Source: WJMT01 sp964599635 (GTDB lineage Bacteria > Acidobacteriota > Aminicenantia > Aminicenantales > Aminicenantaceae). From it: a stretch of 64,000 nucleotides of DNA. The DNA is taken from NCBI GenBank assembly GCA_964599635.1, contig CAZRGM010000032.1, forward strand, positions 62,001 to 126,000, written 5' to 3'. Below the pieces are notes generated by a model. That model saw nothing but the letters and a program-made list of their open reading frames with translations, had not been told where the DNA came from and made no database searches. Below, in pieces: positions 8,869-18,053 of the stretch (position 1 is its first letter; each line of letters begins with the position of its first letter). The translations under genes and the position numbers were made by a program.

Positions 8869-10017
8869 TTATTTTTTTGGTTTAAGGATCCTTTCTGCAG
8901 CAAAAGGAACGGTTATTAAATAGAGAAAGAGGGTTGTTATTTCAGAATCACCGAAGTTGTACTCAAAGAAACCGGCTGCGAATAAGGCACAAACACTGGC
9001 CAGAGCTGCTGCTGTGAATGGAAGAAGCGAGGAAGACTTGTTCTTGGTAAGTTTCCATAATGAGGCAAATGCCCAGACTATAAAAATCAGCCAGGATAAA
9101 AGCGTTAAAAGGCCTCTTTCAGCAGCAATCTGAATTATGTTGTTATGGAGATGAACATTATTGCGCGCATCTTGAGAAAGTTTATATTTGGGGTTTTGAA
9201 ATATCACATCCACCGTGTCAGGACCCGTGCCGAAGACAGGGTATTCTTTTATGATTTCCCATCCTGTCTTTAAATATTCAATTCTTATGGCGTTGGAATA
9301 GCTTTTGGGACTGAAAACACTCAAGGCTCTCTTTTTTACGCTTTTTGGACTGATCAAAAACGCTAAGGCTAAGATAAGAGGAATCAGGGCCAAAGATTTA
9401 GGTTTGTAGAGAAGCAGAAGAACAAAGGCAGAGATGACCAATCCGACCCATGCATTCCTGGTTAGGGTGAGAACAAGAGCTATAGAGGAGATCAAAAAAG
9501 CTCCCCCCCAAACGTATCTTATAAAGGTGTTAGAAAAAAGAAGCATGCTGAGGGCCATGGTTGCGAATAGAAGCAATAATCCAGCCTGGGTCATATAATG
9601 ACCCATGAATCCAGAAATTCTTTCTCCTGGTTCATATCTGAATATAAAGATAAAGAATGAAAACAATATACTCGTCAATCCTGAAGCCAAGAGAGCCAGA
9701 TTGGCTATTTGGATATCTTTGATTTTTTGAAAACCTGTGTAGACAATAGGAACGATAAGAAACAAAAGGAGATTGCGGCTGTCTATAAAACTTATCCTTG
9801 GGTTATCAGAAAAAATGCAGGCTATAAGAGTGAGAAAGCTGTAAGCCAGAAGAGCCCAGAAAAAGCCGGGGAATGCAGTTTTTTGTTTTGATTTTATCAT
9901 GTAAATGACCCAGAGAATGAATGCGGCTCCTAGCATAACTTGACTGGCAGATATGGAAACCATAGAAAAAAGTAAGTAGAAGGCAATGGCAGCAGGGATC
10001 AAGTAAGATATTTTCAT
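8869..10017 (-). CDS. O-antigen ligase/polymerase-like membrane protein
   Basis: A 382-residue protein with about ten to twelve membrane segments and one large periplasmic loop (about 255-310: FGTGPDTVDVIFQ... NNVHLHNNIIQIAAERG). The HxHN-like motif and following ERG segment are typical of the Wzy_C/WaaL family, which joins O-antigen to lipid A core or polymerises O-units. It sits between a heptosyltransferase-like gene and a PHP protein in an LPS cluster. Ligase and polymerase cannot be separated from sequence alone. Confidence 0.8.
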   Translation of the reverse strand: MKISYLIPAAIAFYLLFSMVSISASQVMLGAAFILWVIYMIKSKQKTAFPGFFWALLAYSFLTLIACIFSDNPRISFIDSRNLLLFLIVPIVYTGFQKIKDIQIANLALLASGLTSILFSFFIFIFRYEPGERISGFMGHYMTQAGLLLLFATMALSMLLFSNTFIRYVWGGAFLISSIALVLTLTRNAWVGLVISAFVLLLLYKPKSLALIPLILALAFLISPKSVKKRALSVFSPKSYSNAIRIEYLKTGWEIIKEYPVFGTGPDTVDVIFQNPKYKLSQDARNNVHLHNNIIQIAAERGLLTLLSWLIFIVWAFASLWKLTKNKSSSLLPFTAAALASVCALFAAGFFEYNFGDSEITTLFLYLITVPFAAERILKPKK

Positions 10018-10075
10018 TTATTCTATCTCTCAGCTTTTAAAGATAAAGGGATGATATAACAGAAATAGTAAAACT

Positions 10076-11158
10076 TCAAATGTCAGTTGAGAATGACTTT
10101 GAAAGATACTCCAGGCTGGCTTCATACACTTGTTCCGGGGTTATCTGCTGCAGACATCTGAAGTCTTTATGAACACACACTCTCTGTTTGCAGGGGCGGC
10201 AGTCCAAATTTTTCTGGATGATCTTATGAGTGGCCCGCCAGGGCCCAAAATTTTCAGGCAGAGTGGGTCCGAAAAAGGCCACTATAGGGGTCCTGGTAGA
10301 GGCCGCAATGTGCATGGGTCCACTGTCAGGGCCTATAAAAAGGGCAGAATGGGAAATGATATCCCGCACTTCTCTCAGATTTAGCTCTCCTGCTAAAGAA
10401 ATGGGGCGGGATTTGGTTCTATTGAGGATTGTATCTATAGAATCCTTATCATCCTTAGCACCTAAGAGCACAATTTTTATCTCAGGATCTTTGGAGAAAA
10501 GGTCGCATAGTTTTACATAGTTTGTGATATTCCAACTCCTAAATTGGTTCCCTGCTCCTACGTGTATTGAGATGATTTTAAAATCCAATAACTTCTTTTG
10601 AGAAATGATCTGTTTGACTTTTTTGGTTTCTCTCTCTCTGGAAGGAGGGATATAGAGAGGGGGGATAGCCCCTGTTTTGATCCCTAGCGTTTTTACGAGG
10701 TTGACATGGTTTTCGACAGAATGGATAGGCCTTGACTCAGGATCTCGAGGTAGTTTTATATGATAAATGAAGTGTTTGTATTTTATTTTATATCCGATTT
10801 TCAAAGCCGCTCCTGAGAAAAGAGTGATCAGAGCGGCTCTGGGCCCTCCATGAAAATCTATGACAGTATCATACCCCTTGTTTCTTATTTTTTTGATAGT
10901 TTGAATAAACTGCTTGAGATTTGAATGAGGGGGAAGGATGAGGGTCTCATTTATCTGAGGGTTTCCTGTGATTAGATCTGAGTACGGCTTTTCGACCACA
11001 TAAGATATGTAGGTTTCGGGGAAGTTTTTTCTCAAGACTGAAACTGCAGGAGTTGTCATGATGACATCTCCAATCCGCCTCAGCCTGATCAAAAGGATTT
11101 TATTGATTTTTTTAGGATCAATCTTTGGTTGGTCTATCAGGTTCAATGGTTGCCTCAT
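10076..11158 (-). CDS. Glycosyltransferase family 9 (heptosyltransferase-like)
   Basis: About 360 residues from ATG 11158; longer in-frame starts exist but overlap the Trm112 gene further. The N-domain has INKILLIRLRRIGDVIMTTP, the WaaC/WaaF signature. The C-domain has SIHVGAGNQFRSW, ISLAGELNLREV and the donor site FIGPDSGPMHIAAS with AFFGPT. Family members transfer heptose from ADP-heptose to the LPS core in the cytoplasm. It starts inside the end of the Trm112-like gene, and the heptose kinase downstream makes the ADP-heptose precursor, so the context is consistent. Heptosyltransferase I, II or III cannot be distinguished. Confidence 0.85.
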   Translation of the reverse strand: MRQPLNLIDQPKIDPKKINKILLIRLRRIGDVIMTTPAVSVLRKNFPETYISYVVEKPYSDLITGNPQINETLILPPHSNLKQFIQTIKKIRNKGYDTVIDFHGGPRAALITLFSGAALKIGYKIKYKHFIYHIKLPRDPESRPIHSVENHVNLVKTLGIKTGAIPPLYIPPSRERETKKVKQIISQKKLLDFKIISIHVGAGNQFRSWNITNYVKLCDLFSKDPEIKIVLLGAKDDKDSIDTILNRTKSRPISLAGELNLREVRDIISHSALFIGPDSGPMHIAASTRTPIVAFFGPTLPENFGPWRATHKIIQKNLDCRPCKQRVCVHKDFRCLQQITPEQVYEASLEYLSKSFSTDI

Positions 11159-11306
11159 CAATGAGCATGACTGGAATTTCATCCTTGATGGGATAGACTC
11201 GATGGCACTTGATACATTTGAGGCCTTTTTCATCGGCGGTCAGCTTAACTTCTGTTTTGCAGACCGGGCAAGCTAGGATTTCGAGTAAATGGGGATCTAG
11301 ACTCAT
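11118..11306 (-). CDS. Trm112-family small zinc-ribbon protein
   Basis: A 62-residue protein: MSLDPHLLEILACPVCK, then LKCIKCHRVYPIKDEIPVML. Two CxxC pairs give a zinc ribbon, and the (D)EIPVML ending is diagnostic for the bacterial YcaR/Trm112 family. In eukaryotes and archaea Trm112 activates methyltransferases; bacterial members often sit next to LPS genes (lpxK-ycaR). The start is ATG 11306 because GGAG lies five bases upstream; an earlier TTG would put that ribosome site inside the gene. It overlaps the following glycosyltransferase. Confidence 0.85.
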   Translation of the reverse strand: MSLDPHLLEILACPVCKTEVKLTADEKGLKCIKCHRVYPIKDEIPVMLIDEATIEPDRPTKD

Positions 11307-11393
11307 TTTTGTCTCCAAAAAAATGATATAACACCCTGAGGCATTTGTCCAGCCTCTTGAGAGGTGGTTATTTTCAGATAAAAATTTCTCTTT

Positions 11394-14300
11394 TTATTTC
11401 CAGTCAGGAAGGCGTCCGGGTGTGTAGGGGGCGCCAATTTCATCGAGTTTCTTTTCGATATTTTTGACGTCTTCTTCTATGATTTTCTTCAGGGCCTGAT
11501 AGATGGGTTCGAATTCTTCGAGCACGATTTGGGTGTTGTCTTTTTGGGTTTGAGTGGGAGCTGAAGTTGATTTCCATTGTTCATAGATAATGGAGTTTAT
11601 CCGCTGGGCAATACCGGGTTCTGTATCAAGGTCCAGTTGGCTCCGGATGCGATCTCCGTACATCTGGCGCTGGAATTCAGCCAGTTTTTTCTCAAGGTCC
11701 GTGATTTGAGTAAAGAGTTCCTTATGGGGAACGGTCACGCTTTTTAATGCGACTTTATAGTGGGTGATTCTTGTTCCCAGTTCTCTCAGCATGCTGGAAG
11801 CCGCATTGACAGAATGGTTGAGCTTCCGGACTTTTCTTTGAAACTCCACTAGAGCCGCTTTATCTTCAGCCGGCAGCGAGGTGTTTCCAAGAAGCTTGGC
11901 TTTGAAAGCCATGGGATCGGTCAGCTGTGTGATTTCTCCGTTGACCCATTTAGACATGAAAACTTTATAGGTTCCCGGGATAACGAAAGTGGAAGAAGGT
12001 CCGGAAGACGTGGGATCTGCGTCTCTGACATTAGTTGGGTTCAAGGCTGGGTAGCGAAGGTCCCAGTTTATACGATGGAGCCCTTTTTGTGCTGGAGTCC
12101 TTAAGTGTCTCACCACATGGTCGTCTTCATCGAGGATCGTAAACAGAAGGTAAGGGGTCATTTCCTCTTCCTCTGCCCGCATCTGTTCATAGGATGGATA
12201 ATAGACGGGCTTTTTCTGTTTGGACGTTTCTTGTTCCTGCTCACGCCTTTTATCGCTTAAGGTTTTGACGGGCTCTTTGAGATAATAAGTGAAGGTAGCG
12301 GCCACAGGAGGATTGGGAACAGTAAAGTAGGCTTCACCCTGAAAGCCTTTGCTTCTGGATCCGAGGGTTCCCAGAGGCGTTTTTTCAACGAACATGAGGG
12401 CATCCTTAATGGGAAAGATGTGTCCTTCTTTTGCGAGGGTGTTTTTGGTCAAGTCTCTCATCGGCGAATAATCATCCAGGATATAGATCCCGCGGCCAAA
12501 GGTAGCGAGCACCAAATCGTTCTCTCTTTTCTGTATGGCTAAGTCGCGCACAGCAATAGTGGGCAGCCCTTTTTTGAGCTGTTTCCAATTTTTTCCTCCG
12601 TCAAGCGATGTAAATAAACCGAACTCAGTCCCTACGAACAGGAGGTCTTTGCTGATGTGGTCTTCGGCTAAAGCGTAAACAGAGCCCCGTTCCGGAAGGT
12701 TGGAGGACAGGGAAGTCCAGGTTTTTCCTGTATCTGTACTTTTAAGAATATAAGGTTTGAAATCTCCGTTTTTGTGGTTGTTAAAGGCAGCGTAGACCGT
12801 GTTTGGTTCATGATGAGAGGCGATGATGTCATTGACATAGGTTCTCTCAGGAACACCCCGGAAGCTTTCTATCTTTGTCCAGTTCTCTCCTCCGTCCTTT
12901 GTAATCTGAATAAGGCCGTCATCTGTCCCCACATACAGCAGGTCTTCCTGAACAGGAGATTCATCCAGGGCTACGATAGTTCCGTAAGGAGATGTGGAGG
13001 CATTCTTGGCCACGGCATCCATGGGCCAAATTTTTCCCATTACTTCCAGTTTATTCCGGTCGATCTGCCTTGTTAAATCAGGGCTTATGACCTTCCATGT
13101 ATTTCCTCTGTCATCACTCCGGAATAATTTGTTCGCTGCAAAGTATAAACGGGTGTGTGAGTGGGAGCTTATGAGCAGGGGAGCATCCCAATTCCAGCGG
13201 TATTCATTTTCTCCTTTTCTGGGCTTGGGCTGGATTCCCAAATTTTCTCCGCTTTTTTTGTCAAAACGGGTAAGATTTCCATACTGGGACTGAGCATAGA
13301 TAATGTTTGGGTCTTTGGGGTCCACTTGTGATTCAAACCCATCACCTCCTTGGGTCGTATACCAGTCAGCATTGACGATTCCATGAGCGCTGGTTGTCCG
13401 GGAGGGTCCGCCCAGACTGTAGTTGTCCTGAGTGCCTCCATAGACATGATAAAAGGGTTCATCATAATCAACAGCGATTTTATAGAATTGAGTCACAGGA
13501 AGGTTGGGCATAAATTTCCAAGTATCGCCTCTGTCAAAGGACTCATAAACGCCTCCGTCATTCCCGTTAAGGTAATAATGGGTGTTTTGTGGGTTTATCC
13601 AGAGAGCATGGCTGTCCCAGTGTTTGCTGCGGTCCCCCAAAGCTTTCCAGGTTTTTCCTCCGTCCTCAGTGACCTGAAGGAAGGTATCCATGGAGTAAAC
13701 ACGGTCCTTGTCTTTGGGGTCACAGATGATTTCCTGGTAGTAGTTCCCTGAAGAGGCGTAGCCGCTCCGCTTTTCCCAAGAAGCTCCTCCGTTTAAACTA
13801 CGGAAGAATCCTCCCTGGCCTCTTTGGGCTTCCACAATAGCATAAAGATAATTTGAGTCAGCCGGGGAGATGGCCATTCCTATCCTTCCTTTATCTCCGG
13901 GAGGAAGACCTTTGTTGATCTTTTCCCAGGTTTTTCCAGAATCCACGGATTTATAAAGCCCGGATTCAGGACCCCCGTCGATGAGGGTGAATACATGTCT
14001 CCGCCGCTGATGCGCGGCTGCATAAATGATATCCGGATTTTTGGGATCAAGGTGGACTTCATTCACGCCTGTGTGTTCACTGATGGTGAGAATTGGGATC
14101 CAAGTTTCTCCTCCGTCTAGGGTCTTGTAAAGACCCCTGTCGCCCCCAGAACTCCATAGAGGGCCGTAAGCAGCCGCATAGACCACATAAGAATTTTGAG
14201 GATTTACTTGAATCATTCCAATATGCTCTGAATTTTCAAGACCCATATGAGTCCATGAAGTGCCCCCATCTACAGATTTATAAATACCGTCTCCATAACT

Positions 14301-14693
14301 TACGCTTCTTTGATTGTTGTTCTCTCCAGTTCCTACCCAAATTATATTTGGGTGACTAGGATCCATCGTGATACACCCAATGGAATAGGATCCCTGGTTG
14401 TCGAATATTGACTGGAATGTGGTCCCTGCATTTATGGTTTTCCACACACCGCCTGAAGCAGAGGCTACATAAAATTCGCTGGGATTATTTGGATTAACGG
14501 CAAAATCAGATATCCTCCCGGAAGTGCGCGCAGGTCCGATGGATCTGAGTTTAAAAGCATCCAGAGAGAGCGAGACCAGTGGATCTGTATCCTTATTTTC
14601 TGTGGGAGTTTTCGTTTTTGAGTAACCTAAAAATGTAAAACTGATTAAAAAAAGGAAAATCCAACAGGTTGACATAGAAATTCTTTTTTTCAT
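11394..14693 (-). CDS. Large secreted Asp-box (BNR/sortilin-like) beta-propeller protein
   Basis: About 1099 residues from ATG 14693, chosen because AAAGGAG sits seven bases upstream. A signal peptide (residues 7-26) is followed by about 750 residues of WD40/BNR-like blades. At least ten Asp boxes (S-x-D-x-G-x-T-W) can be read, such as SVDGGTSWTHM, TLDGGETWIPI, SDDRGNTWKVI and SLDGGKNWKQL. They fit two stacked ten-bladed propellers as in the VPS10/sortilin family. The last ~330 residues hold a beta-rich domain and a helical, probably coiled segment (EFQRKVRKLNHSVNAA onward). Such proteins bind peptides or glycans outside the cell; no catalytic residue could be assigned. Apparently monocistronic. 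Confidence 0.85.
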   Translation of the reverse strand: MKKRISMSTCWIFLFLISFTFLGYSKTKTPTENKDTDPLVSLSLDAFKLRSIGPARTSGRISDFAVNPNNPSEFYVASASGGVWKTINAGTTFQSIFDNQGSYSIGCITMDPSHPNIIWVGTGENNNQRSVSYGDGIYKSVDGGTSWTHMGLENSEHIGMIQVNPQNSYVVYAAAYGPLWSSGGDRGLYKTLDGGETWIPILTISEHTGVNEVHLDPKNPDIIYAAAHQRRRHVFTLIDGGPESGLYKSVDSGKTWEKINKGLPPGDKGRIGMAISPADSNYLYAIVEAQRGQGGFFRSLNGGASWEKRSGYASSGNYYQEIICDPKDKDRVYSMDTFLQVTEDGGKTWKALGDRSKHWDSHALWINPQNTHYYLNGNDGGVYESFDRGDTWKFMPNLPVTQFYKIAVDYDEPFYHVYGGTQDNYSLGGPSRTTSAHGIVNADWYTTQGGDGFESQVDPKDPNIIYAQSQYGNLTRFDKKSGENLGIQPKPRKGENEYRWNWDAPLLISSHSHTRLYFAANKLFRSDDRGNTWKVISPDLTRQIDRNKLEVMGKIWPMDAVAKNASTSPYGTIVALDESPVQEDLLYVGTDDGLIQITKDGGENWTKIESFRGVPERTYVNDIIASHHEPNTVYAAFNNHKNGDFKPYILKSTDTGKTWTSLSSNLPERGSVYALAEDHISKDLLFVGTEFGLFTSLDGGKNWKQLKKGLPTIAVRDLAIQKRENDLVLATFGRGIYILDDYSPMRDLTKNTLAKEGHIFPIKDALMFVEKTPLGTLGSRSKGFQGEAYFTVPNPPVAATFTYYLKEPVKTLSDKRREQEQETSKQKKPVYYPSYEQMRAEEEEMTPYLLFTILDEDDHVVRHLRTPAQKGLHRINWDLRYPALNPTNVRDADPTSSGPSSTFVIPGTYKVFMSKWVNGEITQLTDPMAFKAKLLGNTSLPAEDKAALVEFQRKVRKLNHSVNAASSMLRELGTRITHYKVALKSVTVPHKELFTQITDLEKKLAEFQRQMYGDRIRSQLDLDTEPGIAQRINSIIYEQWKSTSAPTQTQKDNTQIVLEEFEPIYQALKKIIEEDVKNIEKKLDEIGAPYTPGRLPDWK

Positions 14694-14825
14694 AAATTTC
14701 TCCTTTGAGGGTTTTATTGGGTTTTTTTGAAATAAAAAGAGATAAAATATCATGATCTGATTTTGATGTTTAACTCTTATCAGACGTTTTGTTGTGTGTC
14801 AAGGAGAAGTTTTTGGGAGGAATGT

Positions 14826-16004
14826 TTAAATAAGATTGAGTTCCTTATGTTTATTTGAAATAGTTCCAGCCAGGTCTTCCAATGCCTTTAGATCTGATTC
14901 TCTGGGAATGCCTTTGCACAGCACTGGATCCAAAACTTCAACTTTGAGATTCTGAATCATGCCAGCAAGAGTCTCCACAGTCTTGCCTCCCCATCCATAG
15001 GAACCGATAATAGAAAGAAACTTCGTCTTGGGCCTCAACGCATTGGCCAAAAAGGCTGCGTAAGCAGCTAGAGGGTGGGGATTGGCCAGAACGGTCGGTG
15101 TCCCTATCACAACTGTAGCCGCATCCACCAAAGACATGGCGAGTTTACCAATATCAGTTACGGGAAGTGAAAAGAGTTCTACTCTGACACCTTTTTCCAC
15201 GAGAGCGGATGTGAGATGATCCACCATGCGCTGTGTGCTTCCATGCATGGAGACAAAGGGTAAGACGACCAAATTGTGGGGAGCGCCCGAGACCCAGTCT
15301 TTATAAGCTTCCATGATCCAGGATGGGTGGTCATAGATATGTCCGTGGCTGGGAGCAATCATTTGGATATCATACTCCCTGAGCTTGTCCATATTTCTTT
15401 CGATCACCTTCCGGTAAGGCATCATGATTTCGGCAAAATACCGCTTAGCTGCCTCATACACACGTCCCTGGTCAGTTACAAAAAGCTCGGAGGCAGCAAT
15501 ATGAGAACCAAAAAAATCGCAGCTGAAGAGGATATGATCCTCTCTGAGATATGTAACCATAGTTTCCGGCCAATGCACCCAAGGGGTATGAATGAACTTC
15601 AAGTTTTTGTCTCCCAGAGATAAAACCTCTCCATCTTCTACGGTTATAAATATATTTTCGGGAATATCCAACAGATCGATGAGCATGCTTTTGGCCTTAG
15701 GGGTTGAGACCACTTTTGCCTCCGGAAACCGGTTGAGAATTTTGGGGATGGCTCCTGAATGGTCCTGCTCTGCATGGTGAGACACAATGAAGTCGATTTT
15801 GGAAACTCCATCCAGCTGCCTCATCAATTCATCGGTTTTGGGCGGGTCGACTGTGTCCAGGAGTGCTGTTTTCTCACTTCCTTCAATTAGGTAGGCATTG
15901 TAGGTGGTTCCGTCCGGAAGAGGGATGAGAGAATCGAAAAGTCGCCTGTCCCAATCCACGGCTCCCAGCCAGTAAATCCGGTCTTTTATTTTTCTTTTTT
16001 TCAT
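14826..16004 (-). CDS. Flavodiiron protein (oxygen/NO reductase, FprA/ROO type)
   Basis: A 392-residue flavodiiron protein. The metallo-beta-lactamase half (1 to about 250) has the diiron ligands SHHAEQDHSG, an aspartate in LFSCDFFGSH and SHGHIYDHP. The flavodoxin half (about 255-392) has FVSMHGSTQRMVDHL (FMN phosphate loop) and IGSYGWGGKTVE. It reduces O2 or NO to water or N2O, fed by rubredoxin; a separate rubredoxin gene is at 56447. There is no C-terminal rubredoxin domain. Start ATG 16004 lies six bases after AAAGGAG. A perfect palindrome at 16016-16038 overlaps the Shine-Dalgarno region. Confidence 0.92.
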   Translation of the reverse strand: MKKRKIKDRIYWLGAVDWDRRLFDSLIPLPDGTTYNAYLIEGSEKTALLDTVDPPKTDELMRQLDGVSKIDFIVSHHAEQDHSGAIPKILNRFPEAKVVSTPKAKSMLIDLLDIPENIFITVEDGEVLSLGDKNLKFIHTPWVHWPETMVTYLREDHILFSCDFFGSHIAASELFVTDQGRVYEAAKRYFAEIMMPYRKVIERNMDKLREYDIQMIAPSHGHIYDHPSWIMEAYKDWVSGAPHNLVVLPFVSMHGSTQRMVDHLTSALVEKGVRVELFSLPVTDIGKLAMSLVDAATVVIGTPTVLANPHPLAAYAAFLANALRPKTKFLSIIGSYGWGGKTVETLAGMIQNLKVEVLDPVLCKGIPRESDLKALEDLAGTISNKHKELNLI

Positions 16005-16015
16005 GATCATCTCCT

Positions 16016-16038
16016 TTCATGTTCATATTGAACATGAA
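16016..16038. promoter_or_regulatory. Perfect palindrome upstream of the flavodiiron gene, candidate operator
   Basis: TTCATGTTCA - TAT - TGAACATGAA: two perfect 10-base arms around a 3-base centre, 12 bases upstream of the flavodiiron ATG and touching its Shine-Dalgarno region. The core TGTTCA-n3-TGAACA looks like a dimeric regulator site. It could act as an operator that blocks transcription or as an mRNA hairpin that masks the ribosome site. The regulator is unknown. Confidence 0.5.
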
Positions 16039-16256
16039 GAGTTATGGGATGCCCTATTTTCTCTCTTGGGGCATCTTAATAAGAATATATTCTTTGACGA
16101 TAATTTCTCTCGTTTCCTTAAATACCCCTCCTCTGTAAAGTTGCATCACCCATAATACAGGTAAAGAACGACTCCAGTCAATAAAAAATATGCTGAGGGC
16201 CGAAGAGACTACTTTTGATATTCAGAAATCATTAGGGATTATTTTTTATTCTCAAT

Positions 16257-17669
16257 CTATAGGTTGAAGCAGACAACTTTTGGTTCAGTCATTTCTTGGA
16301 GAGCAAATTTAATTCCCTCCCGACCTAAACCGCTTCCTTTAACACCTCCAAATGGCATCAAATCTAAACGATAATCCGATGAATCATTAATGATGACTCC
16401 CCCTACATCTAAATCATGGATTGCTTTGTAAGCAGTATTTATGTCGCGTGTAAAAATACCAGCATGTAATCCAAAATTCACACTGTTGGCTTTGTCGATG
16501 GCTTCATCTAATGTTTTAAATTTATATAAACCTACCACTGGAGCAAAAACTTCATCGACATCAACTTTTGAACCTGCGGGGACATTTTCCAAAACCGTTG
16601 GTAAATAAATGGCTTCACGGCGCTTATGTCCGGTGAGAATTTTTGCTCCAAGAGAAACAGCTTCATCAACCCAGGATTCGATTCGTTTTGCTTCGTCTTC
16701 AGTGATCATCGGACCCATATCGGTATCTTCTTCTAATTTATTACCGGTTTTGTATTGCTGGGACCGATCAACAAATTTATGGACGAATTTTTTGTAAATT
16801 TTTTCCTGAATGAATAAGCGCTGTACGCCGATACAATTTTGACCTGCTGCCCAGAAGGCCCCAGAAACGGAAAGCTCGACGGCTTTCTCCAGATCACAGT
16901 CATCCATTACAATGACTGGAGTGTTAGAACCAAGCTCCATGCTAATTTTTTTCAAGCCTGCTTTCTTAGAAATTTCAAGGCCTGCTTCCAAACCGCCGGT
17001 AAATGAAATCATCCGTATACGTTGATCCATTACAAGATCATCACCAATTTCATGTCCATATCCGGTAATGATGTTCAAAACATGATTCGGTAAACCAGCT
17101 TCCATGAAAGCTCTCCCCAACATCAGGGCGGACAATGGGGTCACTGTTGCAGGTTTTAATATCAGGGCATTACCCCCGGCTATGGCAGGGCCCAATTTAT
17201 GAGCGACAAGATTCAAAGGATCATTAAAGGGTGTTATCGCTGCAATGATTCCGATGGGGAAACGATAATAATAGCCGACTCGGCTTTCAGATCCTGCAAT
17301 ACTGTCAAAGGGCAATGTTTCCCCTACAATCCTTTTGGTTTCCTCAGCGGCAACAGTCAGTGTGTTGATACATCTCAAAGTTTCGATACGGGCCTCTCTA
17401 ATGGTTTTGCTTCCTTCACGGGCAATCGTTCTTGCAAATTCTTCTTTATGATTTTCAACATAATCAGCGGTTTTTTTTAAAATTTCTGTTCGTTGATGAA
17501 CAGGTAACTTCTTGGCAATTTTTGCACCTTGGACAGCGCTTTCAATAGCTTGCTGTATGTCCTCTGAAACACCTTTTGGCACCGTATCGATTTTTGATTG
17601 ATCGAATGGATCTACAACATTAATTTTTTCATTCTTGTCAATCCATTCTCCAGCGATAAGCATTCGCAT
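16257..17669 (-). CDS. NAD(P)-dependent aldehyde dehydrogenase
   Basis: A 470-residue member of the ALDH superfamily. The catalytic Glu lies in MELGSNTPVIV (near 246) and the catalytic Cys in AGQNCIGVQRL (near 280). FNDPLNLVAHKLGPA and SFTGGLEAG form the cofactor and substrate sites, and FGLHAGIFT is also conserved. It resembles lactaldehyde/glyceraldehyde-3-phosphate (GapN-like) dehydrogenases; substrate is unknown. A GGAGGGGAGG run precedes the ATG. It starts 16 bp after a homoserine-dehydrogenase-like remnant and is followed by no close gene. Part of a catabolic-looking island with porin, cyclase and IclR genes. Confidence 0.9.
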   Translation of the reverse strand: MRMLIAGEWIDKNEKINVVDPFDQSKIDTVPKGVSEDIQQAIESAVQGAKIAKKLPVHQRTEILKKTADYVENHKEEFARTIAREGSKTIREARIETLRCINTLTVAAEETKRIVGETLPFDSIAGSESRVGYYYRFPIGIIAAITPFNDPLNLVAHKLGPAIAGGNALILKPATVTPLSALMLGRAFMEAGLPNHVLNIITGYGHEIGDDLVMDQRIRMISFTGGLEAGLEISKKAGLKKISMELGSNTPVIVMDDCDLEKAVELSVSGAFWAAGQNCIGVQRLFIQEKIYKKFVHKFVDRSQQYKTGNKLEEDTDMGPMITEDEAKRIESWVDEAVSLGAKILTGHKRREAIYLPTVLENVPAGSKVDVDEVFAPVVGLYKFKTLDEAIDKANSVNFGLHAGIFTRDINTAYKAIHDLDVGGVIINDSSDYRLDLMPFGGVKGSGLGREGIKFALQEMTEPKVVCFNL

Positions 17670-17685
17670 AGTAAGCCTCCCCTCC

Positions 17686-17964
17686 TTAAAGTTTGTTATT
17701 ATATTCTCGGTGGATCGCTAAAATATCAGCAAGTAGCGAGAACCCTGTCGCAAATCGTCCTGCTCCTGGGCCCACTATAATGATAGGCCCCATGAGATCG
17801 GTTTCAACAATGATTGCCTTTACTAGCCCCATGACACCAGCCAGAGAATCTGAGGGTGGTATTTTTGCAGGATAGACTTTTGCAGAACATTGCTCATTTT
17901 TGAAATTGACTTCACCCTCTAGTTTCCACCGTCTTTTTTCAGCTTCCACTGACTTAATACCTCA
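17686..17964 (-). pseudogene. Remnant of a homoserine-dehydrogenase-like gene (C-terminal part only)
   Basis: An open frame (start GTG 17949, 87 codons) contains AKVYPAKIPPSDSLAGVMG and ETDLMGPIIIVGPGAGR followed by TGFSLLADILAI. This is the C-terminal signature of homoserine dehydrogenase family enzymes. The NAD-binding and catalytic domains (about 300 residues) are absent. Just upstream the frame is broken: DISVR is readable in one frame and GIKSVEAE in another, with a stop between. Both fit the family, so a frameshift plus deletion is likely. It ends 16 bp before the aldehyde dehydrogenase. A short expressed protein is possible but less likely. Confidence 0.7.
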
Positions 17965-18053
17965 CGGAGATATCTTGTCAAAATTTAAGAAAGATCATTG
18001 AATGAGAAAGGGTGGCCTAAATTGAAATAAGCCGTCTTTTCTCTAAGCAATAA

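Noticed and set aside
13350..13751. 133-codon frame antisense to the Asp-box protein
   Set aside because: Shadow of a repetitive coding sequence; no recognisable motif or start signal.
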